In this document: positions 1-5,320 of the stretch, piece after piece
Layout: the number at the start of each line of letters is the position of its first letter
How positions within the stretch are numbered: the stretch's first letter is position 1
Assembly: GCA_934427095.1 (NCBI GenBank)
Contig: CAKRYM010000113.1
Span: 1 to 5,320, forward strand
Length of the DNA: 5,320 bases
Reading direction: 5' to 3'
Source of the DNA: an uncultured Bacillota bacterium
Lineage (GTDB): Bacteria > Bacillota > Dehalobacteriia > UBA4068
Made by a program: the position numbers and the translations under genes
Notes under the pieces: generated by a model
Databases searched by the model: none
Seen by the model: the letters and a program-made list of their open reading frames with translations, nothing else
What the model was told of the DNA's origin: nothing

Positions 1-1907
1 ACATTAAGGTCTATGACTAAGTTCTGATAGAGGCTAGTGAAACTACCGGAAATAGATTTTTCATAAGAAGCGGCGGGTGCTGGGGTGATTTGAATATGCT
101 TTTCCGCCCCATTGGAATTTAGGAATTCTCGGGAAATGTCCACGATATTTTTCCCATTCCAATGCATGGTCAGGCGTTTTTCTGCTTTCACCTTGGCCAC
201 TACCGTGGCTTCCAGGTTTTCTTTGGCAGCCAGATTGCAGAAATGCTCCACGTCCTCAGGGGCAACCACCACAGCCATTCTTTCCTGGGATTCGCTGATG
301 GCAAGTTCTGTGCCGTCTAAGCCTTCGTATTTTTTGGGAACCGCGTTTAAGTCGATTTCCAATCCATCTGCCAATTCCCCAATGGCAACGGAAACCCCGC
401 CGGCGCCAAAGTCATTGCAGCGCTTAATCAGTCGGGCCGCTTCCCCATTACGGAATAACCGCTGTAATTTCCGTTCTTCGGGGGCATTACCCTTTTGCAC
501 CTCTGCGCCACAACTTTCCAAAGAGGAAAGATTATGGGATTTGGAAGAGCCAGTAGCGCCGCCGCAACCATCCCGGCCGGTTTTGCCGCCCAGGAGAATG
601 ACAATATCCCCAGGTGCAGGTACTTCCCGCCGGACGTTTTCTGCGGGGGTGGCGGCGATGACCGCACCGATTTCCATACGTTTGGCCGCATAGCCAGGAT
701 GATACAATTCATCGACTAAGCCAGTGGCCAGGCCGATCTGGTTACCGTAAGAGGAGTATCCGGCCGCAGCAGTGGTCACAATTTTCTTTTGCGGCAGTTT
801 CCCTGGCATGGTTTCGCTTAAGGGTTTCAGTGGATCCGCTGCCCCGGTGATACGCATCGCCGCATAAACATAGGAACGGCCGGAAAGGGGATCGCGGATG
901 GCCCCACCAATGCAGGTAGCTGCGCCGCCGAAAGGTTCAATTTCCGTGGGGTGATTATGGGTTTCATTCTTGAACAGCAGCAACCAAGGCTCTGAACCTT
1001 CTTCGGTTTCTACCTGGATTTTTACGGTGCAGGCATTGATTTCTTCTGATTCGTCTAGTTTATCCAAGCGCCCCGTTTGTTTTAAGTAACGGGTGGCAAT
1101 GGTAGCGATATCCATCAGATTGACGGGTTTGGTACGGCCAATTTCTTTCCGGACCGCCAGGTATTCTTCATAAGTCTGTTGCAATAAGGGATCTTGGAAT
1201 TCTACCTTGTCAATGGTGGTCAGGAAGGTCGTATGCCGGCAATGATCAGACCAATAGGTATCGATCATCTTAATTTCCGTAATGGTAGGATCTCGTTGCT
1301 CCGTGCGAAAATAGGCCTGGCAAAACCGGAGATCATCCATATCCATGGCCAAGCCTTTTTCCTTCAGAAAAGCGGCTAAGGCCCCATCATCCATCTGACA
1401 AAAGCCTTCCACCGTTTGTACGGTTGTGGGAATGTCATATTGGGTTTGCAAAGTAGCCGGTTTCTCCAGGGAAGCTTCTCGGGCTTCCACTGGGTTGATG
1501 ACATATTTTTTGATTTGGGCAATTTCTGCTGGGGTGAGATTCCCTTGTAGCAGATAAACTTTGGCTGTACGAACCAAAGGCCGATTGCCACAGGAAATGA
1601 TTTGGATACACTGGGCTGCGGAATCCGCCCGCTGATCGAATTGCCCTGGCAAATATTCTACGGCAAAAGCGGTGTAGCCTGTGGTATCCAGCTCTTCTTC
1701 TACGATGTCGTCTAACTGGGGTTCGGAAAACACGGTACGCTGTACTTGTTTGTATAGGTCAGCGTCAATATTCTCCACATCATACCGGTTCAGGATACGC
1801 GTTTTGGTTAAAGCGGTGATCCCCAGCATGGTGCGGATATCATTGGTAAAGGCTTCCGCCTCGTTGGCCAGATGTGGTTTTTTTTCTACAAATATTCTGT
1901 ATACCAT
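1..1907 (-). CDS. purL: Phosphoribosylformylglycinamidine (FGAM) synthase, long single-chain form; N-terminal half, cut by the left window edge
   Basis: PurL converts FGAR, ATP and glutamine to FGAM in the cytosol, the fourth step of IMP synthesis. The frame is open from the ATG at 1907 to the window edge and gives 635 residues; it has no stop because the gene continues outside. Residues 1-150 form the N-terminal PurS-like region, starting MVYRIFVEKK and including LPGQFDQRADSA at 86-97. The linker ends in the conserved YWSDHCRHTTF at 218-228. The first AIR-synthase-like ATP/substrate domain starts near 290 and holds FKNETHNHPTEIEPFGGAAT at 312-331, where the HNHP histidine belongs to the FGAM synthase active site. 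The following domain holds GGKTGRDG at 440-447. The second AIRS repeat and the glutaminase domain should lie beyond the window, since clostridial-type single-chain forms are about 1,250 residues. The start is fixed by AAGGAG 7 bases upstream and by its position 11 bp after the purD stop. A purL of this fused type explains why no separate purS or purQ is needed. No frameshift was seen. Confidence 0.96.
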   Translation of the reverse strand, partial: MVYRIFVEKKPHLANEAEAFTNDIRTMLGITALTKTRILNRYDVENIDADLYKQVQRTVFSEPQLDDIVEEELDTTGYTAFAVEYLPGQFDQRADSAAQCIQIISCGNRPLVRTAKVYLLQGNLTPAEIAQIKKYVINPVEAREASLEKPATLQTQYDIPTTVQTVEGFCQMDDGALAAFLKEKGLAMDMDDLRFCQAYFRTEQRDPTITEIKMIDTYWSDHCRHTTFLTTIDKVEFQDPLLQQTYEEYLAVRKEIGRTKPVNLMDIATIATRYLKQTGRLDKLDESEEINACTVKIQVETEEGSEPWLLLFKNETHNHPTEIEPFGGAATCIGGAIRDPLSGRSYVYAAMRITGAADPLKPLSETMPGKLPQKKIVTTAAAGYSSYGNQIGLATGLVDELYHPGYAAKRMEIGAVIAATPAENVRREVPAPGDIVILLGGKTGRDGCGGATGSSKSHNLSSLESCGAEVQKGNAPEERKLQRLFRNGEAARLIKRCNDFGAGGVSVAIGELADGLEIDLNAVPKKYEGLDGTELAISESQERMAVVVAPEDVEHFCNLAAKENLEATVVAKVKAEKRLTMHWNGKNIVDISREFLNSNGAEKHIQITPAPAASYEKSISGSFTSLYQNLVIDLN

Positions 1908-1914
1908 GGTTACG

Positions 1915-1920
1915 CTCCTT
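1915..1920 (-). promoter_or_regulatory. Ribosome binding site of purL, overlapping the purD stop codon
   Basis: The minus strand reads AAGGAG, 7 bases before the purL ATG at 1907. Its first two bases are part of the purD TAA stop (1919-1921). A ribosome terminating on purD therefore covers the purL initiation region, which suggests translational coupling. That coupling is inferred from spacing only. Confidence 0.85.
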
Positions 1921-3187
1921 ATGCTTTGGCTTGAAGAGCCCGTTGTCCAATATCTTTACGATAAAAAGCGTTTGCAAAAGAAACTTGTTCAGTCAAAAGA
2001 TAGGCCTGGTCGATCGCTTCTTGCAAAGTATCTGCTGTCGCAGTTACGCCCAGCACCCGTCCCCCTCCGGTCAGTAGCTGGCCATCTTTTTCCTTAGCGC
2101 CCGCAATATAGATTTGTCCGTTTGCTGGCAGCTCAGGCAGTTGCATGGGGAAGCCTGTTTCATATTTGGTGGGGTAACCTTCCGACGCCATAATCACGCA
2201 GCAGGCGGACTTGTCCGCAAAACGGACTTCCGTTTCTGCCAGGGTGCCGTTGGTTACCGCTTGCATAATGGTGAGCAAATCGCTTTCCAGCAAGGGCAGC
2301 ACCACCTGGGTTTCTGGGTCGCCGAAACGACAGTTATATTCAATGACCTTGGGGCCGTTTTCCGTTAGCATCAAGCCGAAATACAGACAACCGCGGAACG
2401 GTCTACCTTCGGCGTTCATGGCTGCAATGGTGGGGAGGAAGATTTCCTGCATGCAGCGGGCGGCAACCTCTTTCGTATAATAGGGGTTAGGGGCAACGGT
2501 GCCCATACCGCCGGTATTGGGACCAATGTCCCCGTCAAAGGCGCGTTTATGATCCATGGATGAAACCATAGGTATGATGGTTTTGCCATCGGTAAAGGCC
2601 AGCACAGAAACTTCAGGTCCCTTAAGGAATTCCTCGATGACGATGTTAGCGCCACTGGCGCCGAATATCTTTTCCACCATCATGGCGTCTACTGCTTCTT
2701 CCGCCTGTTGACGGTTCTCCGCAATGATAACGCCTTTGCCTAAGGCTAAGCCATCGGCCTTGACCACCAGGGGATAGCTGGCCTTAGCTAGATAAGCCAT
2801 TGCCGCCTCTTTATGATCGAAAACCTGGTAATCTCCGGTAGGAATACCGTATTTTTTCATCAGTTCCTTTGCAAAAATTTTGCTTCCCTCGATCTGAGCT
2901 GCTTTGGCATCTGGCCCAAAGCAGGGGATACCCACAGCGTTCAAGGCATCCACTGCCCCCAGTACCAAAGGGTCGTCCGGGGTTACTACCGCATAATCGA
3001 TGTGATTCTCCTGCGCAAATTGCACAATAGCGGGAATATCCTTTGCCCCAATGGGGATGCAGGTAGCTTCTTGCGCCATACCAGCATTGCCCGGTAAAGC
3101 AAAAATTTCTTTGACCGTTGGATTTTTCCTTAGTTTGCGGATAATGGCGTGCTCACGGCCGCCGCCGCCCACAACCAAAATATTCAT
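1919..3187 (-). CDS. purD: Phosphoribosylamine-glycine ligase (GAR synthetase), complete
   Basis: PurD joins glycine to 5-phosphoribosylamine using ATP, the second step of IMP synthesis. The 422-residue product has the normal length of the bacterial family and the ATP-grasp layout. The N-domain nucleotide-type turn is GGGGREHA at 7-14, followed by PGNAGM at 32-37. EGSK is at 100-103, at the start of the ATP-grasp part, with the ATP-binding lysine segment VVKADGLALGKG at 141-152. DHKRAFDGDIGPNTGGMG lies at 212-229. The metal-binding and signature segment EYNCRFGDPETQ is at 283-294, and the C-terminal domain contains LTGGGRVLGV. The ATG at 3187 is chosen because the glycine-rich turn sits at its usual distance from it and GGGAGG lies 8 bases upstream. 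A longer in-frame start at 3265 would add 26 residues and overlap the upstream gene. The gene lies 17 bp after the transformylase stop and 11 bp before purL. A minor variation is TPDDPL at 69-74, where the textbook form is closer to GPEAPL. Confidence 0.98.
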   Translation of the reverse strand: MNILVVGGGGREHAIIRKLRKNPTVKEIFALPGNAGMAQEATCIPIGAKDIPAIVQFAQENHIDYAVVTPDDPLVLGAVDALNAVGIPCFGPDAKAAQIEGSKIFAKELMKKYGIPTGDYQVFDHKEAAMAYLAKASYPLVVKADGLALGKGVIIAENRQQAEEAVDAMMVEKIFGASGANIVIEEFLKGPEVSVLAFTDGKTIIPMVSSMDHKRAFDGDIGPNTGGMGTVAPNPYYTKEVAARCMQEIFLPTIAAMNAEGRPFRGCLYFGLMLTENGPKVIEYNCRFGDPETQVVLPLLESDLLTIMQAVTNGTLAETEVRFADKSACCVIMASEGYPTKYETGFPMQLPELPANGQIYIAGAKEKDGQLLTGGGRVLGVTATADTLQEAIDQAYLLTEQVSFANAFYRKDIGQRALQAKA

Positions 3188-3195
3188 GGCTTCCG

Positions 3196-3201
3196 CCTCC
3201 C
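3196..3201 (-). promoter_or_regulatory. Ribosome binding site of purD
   Basis: GGGAGG on the minus strand lies 8 bases before the ATG at 3187, inside the 17-bp gap after the transformylase stop. It decides the purD start in favour of 3187 over the upstream in-frame codon at 3265. Confidence 0.85.
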
Positions 3202-3204
3202 TGA

Positions 3205-4389
3205 TTAATGATGGAACAAGCGCATGCCGGTAAAGGCCAAGACAATGCCGTATTTGTTGCAGCATTCAATGACCACGTCATCCCGGATAGAGCCACCGGG
3301 TTCCGCAATGTAAGAAACGCCGCTCAATTTGGCCCTTTCGATGTTGTCGTCAAAGGGGAAGAAGGCATCAGAACCCAAAGAAACGCCGCTGATGGTAGCT
3401 AGGTAAGCTTTCTTTTCCTCTGCGGTCAGGGGTTCGGGCCGTTCCGTAAAGAATTTCTGCCAAATGCCCTCTGCACAAACGTCCTCTTCATTTTGATTGA
3501 TATAGCCGTCGATCACATTGTCCCGGTCTGGCCGCCCCATTTTGGGCAGGAAGGGGAGATTCAATACTTTATCATACTGTCTGAGCTGCCAGGTATCGGC
3601 TTTGCTACCGGCTAATCTCGTGCAGTGAATACGGGATTGTTGTCCAGCGCCGACACCGATGGCTTGTCCGTCTACCGCATAGCAAACAGAGTTCGACTGG
3701 GTATATTTTAAGGTAATCAGCGCGACGATTAAGTCTCGTTTGGCTGCATCCGGCAGGTTTTTGTTTTCAGAAACCAGGTTATTGAGCAGCTCTTCATTAA
3801 TTTTAAAATTATTGCGGCCCTGCTGGAAGGTAATACCGAACACATGCTTGCGCTCTTCTTCCTTCGGTACGTAATTGGGGTCGATCTGGACAACGTTATA
3901 CGCACCTTTGCGCTTGGCTTTGAGGATTTCCAGGGCTTCTGGCTCATAGCCAGGAGCAATGACGCCGTCGGAAACTTCCCGTTTGATCATTTTGGCGGTA
4001 GTAACATCACAGACGTCAGACAGCGCTACCCAATCCCCATAAGAGCACATCCGATCCGTGCCTCTGGCCCGGGCATAAGCGCAGGCCAAGGGGGATTCGT
4101 CTAAGCCTTCCACATCCTGAACAAAGCAAGCCCGTTTCAGTTTATCGGAAAGTGGCAGGCCAATTGCAGCGGAAGTGGGACTAACATGCTTAAAAGAGGT
4201 AGCCGCAGGCATACCTAAGGCTTCCTTCAGCTCTTTCACCAACTGCCAAGAGTTAAAGGCATCTAAGAAATTGATATAGCCAGGACGGCCGGACAAAATT
4301 TGTACAGGTAAATCGCTGCCGTCATCCATAAAAATTTTGGCAGGCTTCTGATTGGGATTGCAGCCGTATTTCAGTTCAAATTCTTTCAT
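3205..4389 (-). CDS. Stand-alone AICAR transformylase (PurH C-terminal-type), without an IMP cyclohydrolase domain
   Basis: The enzyme transfers a formyl group from 10-formyltetrahydrofolate to AICAR, giving FAICAR, the ninth step of IMP synthesis. The 394-residue protein is AICAR transformylase from end to end. It opens with LKYGCNPNQ at 6-14 and has the catalytic Lys-His pair in TSFKHVSP (K67, H68). AYARARGTDRM is at 104-114, VSDGVIAPGYE at 139-149, YTQSNSVCYA at 229-238 and GAGQQSRIHCTRLAG at 247-261. It ends in SDAFFPFDDN and a terminal MRLFHH. Bifunctional PurH has about 200 residues of MGS-like IMP cyclohydrolase before this point. Here the ATG at 4389 has its own AAAGGAG and starts 15 bp after the purB stop, so the domain is truly absent and not lost to a sequencing error. 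The protein matches the known family of single-domain transformylases in anaerobic Bacillota. A different gene must close FAICAR to IMP. The length and many motifs resemble the animal ATIC C-terminal half. I leave the symbol empty because purH normally means the bifunctional enzyme. Confidence 0.95.
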   Translation of the reverse strand: MKEFELKYGCNPNQKPAKIFMDDGSDLPVQILSGRPGYINFLDAFNSWQLVKELKEALGMPAATSFKHVSPTSAAIGLPLSDKLKRACFVQDVEGLDESPLACAYARARGTDRMCSYGDWVALSDVCDVTTAKMIKREVSDGVIAPGYEPEALEILKAKRKGAYNVVQIDPNYVPKEEERKHVFGITFQQGRNNFKINEELLNNLVSENKNLPDAAKRDLIVALITLKYTQSNSVCYAVDGQAIGVGAGQQSRIHCTRLAGSKADTWQLRQYDKVLNLPFLPKMGRPDRDNVIDGYINQNEEDVCAEGIWQKFFTERPEPLTAEEKKAYLATISGVSLGSDAFFPFDDNIERAKLSGVSYIAEPGGSIRDDVVIECCNKYGIVLAFTGMRLFHH

Positions 4390-4396
4390 GGGTTTG

Positions 4397-4403
4397 CTCC
4401 TTT
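4397..4403 (-). promoter_or_regulatory. Ribosome binding site of the AICAR transformylase gene
   Basis: AAAGGAG on the minus strand lies 7 bases before the ATG at 4389 and immediately after the purB TAA stop (4405-4407). It shows that translation starts freshly at 4389, which supports a single-domain protein and not the tail of a longer PurH. Confidence 0.88.
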
Positions 4404-4404
4404 C

Positions 4405-5320
4405 TTATACGTGGAGTTCAGAATGAATTTCATGGTAATATTTGGTCAAGATCGGTTTCGCCACTTCAGCCAGGAATTCTTCCACCTGGGAAATAGATCT
4501 GCCGATATATTTGGCCGGGTCTAACTCGGCCTGAATTTCTGCCAAGGTCATGGGGAAAGCCGGGTCATCGGCGATCCGTTGAATTAGATCGTTGGCGCCC
4601 CCTTCCAGTTTCACTTTGGCAGCGGCGGCATGGGAATGAACGCGCAGCTGTTCATGGAGATCCTGCCGATTGCCGCCCCGTTTGACAGATTCCATCATGA
4701 TGTTTTCCGTGGCCATAAAGGGCAGTTTTTCCATAACCCGACGGTTAATCACCTTTTCATAGACCACCAACCCTTCGGTAACATTCATATAAATGTTCAG
4801 GATAGAATCCACGGCTAAGAAAGCTTCGGCTACGCTGATCCGCTTATTGGCGCTATCATCCAAGGTCCGTTCAAACCATTGTGTGCCTGCGGTCATGGCC
4901 GGATTCAAGGCGTCAATAATGACATAGCGGGCCAAGGCGCAAATCCGTTCGCTGCGCATGGGATTGCGCTTATAAGGCATGGCCGAGGAACCGATTTGAT
5001 TCTTTTCAAAGGGTTCTTCCATTTCCTCAAAGGATTGCAAGATGCGCATATCATTGGCAAATTTGAAGGCGCTCTGGGCAAAGCCGGACAAGACGTTCAG
5101 GAAAAAGGCGTCCACTTTGCGGGAATAAGTTTGACCGGAAACCGGTACGCAGCGATCAAAGCCCATTTCTTGTGCGATCAGGGTTTCCATGGTCTTGATT
5201 TTTTCTTCGTCTCCGGCAAACAACTCCATGAAGCTGGCTTGCGTACCGGTGGTACCTTTGGAGCCCAGCAGCTGCAACCGATCCATTTGCCAGACCAAGT
5301 TTTCTATTTCTTGAATCAGC
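4405..5320 (-). CDS. purB: Adenylosuccinate lyase, C-terminal 304 residues; 5' end beyond the right window edge
   Basis: PurB removes fumarate from SAICAR to give AICAR and from adenylosuccinate to give AMP, so it serves both IMP synthesis and its AMP branch. The frame stays open to the right edge (last full codon 5317-5319). The TTG at 5298, reading NLVWQMD in context, is an internal leucine and not a start. Counting from the edge, the fragment shows KGTTGTQASF at 21-30, SGQTYSRKVD at 61-70, and the fumarase/aspartase superfamily signature GSSAMPYKRNP at 110-120 (bases about 4960-4992). That flexible loop carries the catalytic serine and the conserved Lys and Asn. QWFERTLDDSAN follows at 147-158, then LPFMATENI and a helical C-terminal domain. 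The first 170 or so residues, including the catalytic histidine region, should be outside the window, as the family is about 475 residues. Its product AICAR is the substrate of the next gene, 15 bp downstream. The motifs belong to the clade that includes animal ADSL rather than the E. coli type. Confidence 0.97.
   Translation of the reverse strand, partial: LIQEIENLVWQMDRLQLLGSKGTTGTQASFMELFAGDEEKIKTMETLIAQEMGFDRCVPVSGQTYSRKVDAFFLNVLSGFAQSAFKFANDMRILQSFEEMEEPFEKNQIGSSAMPYKRNPMRSERICALARYVIIDALNPAMTAGTQWFERTLDDSANKRISVAEAFLAVDSILNIYMNVTEGLVVYEKVINRRVMEKLPFMATENIMMESVKRGGNRQDLHEQLRVHSHAAAAKVKLEGGANDLIQRIADDPAFPMTLAEIQAELDPAKYIGRSISQVEEFLAEVAKPILTKYYHEIHSELHV

Noticed and set aside
112..693. A 193-residue open frame on the plus strand, antisense to purL
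   Set aside because: It lies wholly opposite a strongly conserved PurL coding frame (GGKTGRDG and HNHP-type motifs on the other strand). It is low-complexity, rich in Ser, Ala and Pro, and has no recognisable domain. It is a shadow of the real gene.
1681..2097. A 138-residue plus-strand frame spanning the purD-purL junction
   Set aside because: It is antisense to the start of purL and the end of purD and has no family resemblance. The minus-strand genes and the ribosome binding site between them account for the region.
3188..3265. Longer purD start at 3265, giving a 448-residue protein
   Set aside because: It would overlap the transformylase gene by 61 bp and add 26 residues unrelated to the family. 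The ATG at 3187 has GGGAGG at correct spacing and begins the typical MNILVVGGGGREHA.
4390..4404. Possible internal promoter or terminator between purB and the transformylase gene
   Set aside because: The gap is only 15 bp and is largely occupied by the ribosome binding site. There is no room for a hairpin with a T-run. The same holds for the 17-bp and 11-bp gaps.
5296..5298. TTG as the start of a 297-residue lyase
   Set aside because: The frame continues without stop to the window edge (LIQEIENLVWQMD). The family needs about 170 more N-terminal residues, and no ribosome binding site precedes the TTG.
1..5320. Defence system, mobile element, CRISPR array, RNA gene or riboswitch
   Set aside because: The four conserved purine genes fill essentially all of the window, and no repeats or non-coding stretch longer than 17 bp remain. 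Any riboswitch controlling the operon would be upstream of purB, outside the window.

Overview
The window is a stretch of one tightly packed purine-biosynthesis operon, read entirely on the minus strand (right to left). In transcription order it holds the 3' part of purB (adenylosuccinate lyase, entering from the right edge), a stand-alone AICAR transformylase (the formyltransferase half of PurH with no IMP cyclohydrolase domain), complete purD (GAR synthetase), and the 5' half of a long, single-chain purL (FGAM synthase) that runs off the left edge. Nearly every base is coding. The three gene junctions are only 15, 17 and 11 bp, and each carries a clear Shine-Dalgarno sequence. There is no terminator, promoter, RNA gene, mobile element or repeat that I can support.

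The genes cover four parts of de novo IMP synthesis. PurD makes GAR from phosphoribosylamine, PurL converts FGAR to FGAM, PurB releases fumarate from SAICAR to give AICAR (and also makes AMP from adenylosuccinate), and the transformylase formylates AICAR to FAICAR. The first two genes, purB and the transformylase, encode consecutive steps. Ring closure of FAICAR to IMP is not encoded here, because the cyclohydrolase domain is absent, so a separate IMP cyclohydrolase must lie elsewhere.

The organism is most likely an anaerobic member of Bacillota (Clostridia or Negativicutes). The reasons are the AGGAG-type ribosome binding sites, the balanced base composition, the clostridial-type monolithic PurL (rather than the split PurS/PurQ/PurL of Bacillus), the stand-alone transformylase, and the PDDP variant in PurD. 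I cannot name a genus.

This is essentially a housekeeping locus, and I found no evidence of a new system. The most interesting point is that the two adjacent enzymes PurB and AICAR transformylase both look much more like their animal counterparts (ADSL and the C-terminal domain of ATIC) than like the classical E. coli or Bacillus forms, as far as I can judge from memory.
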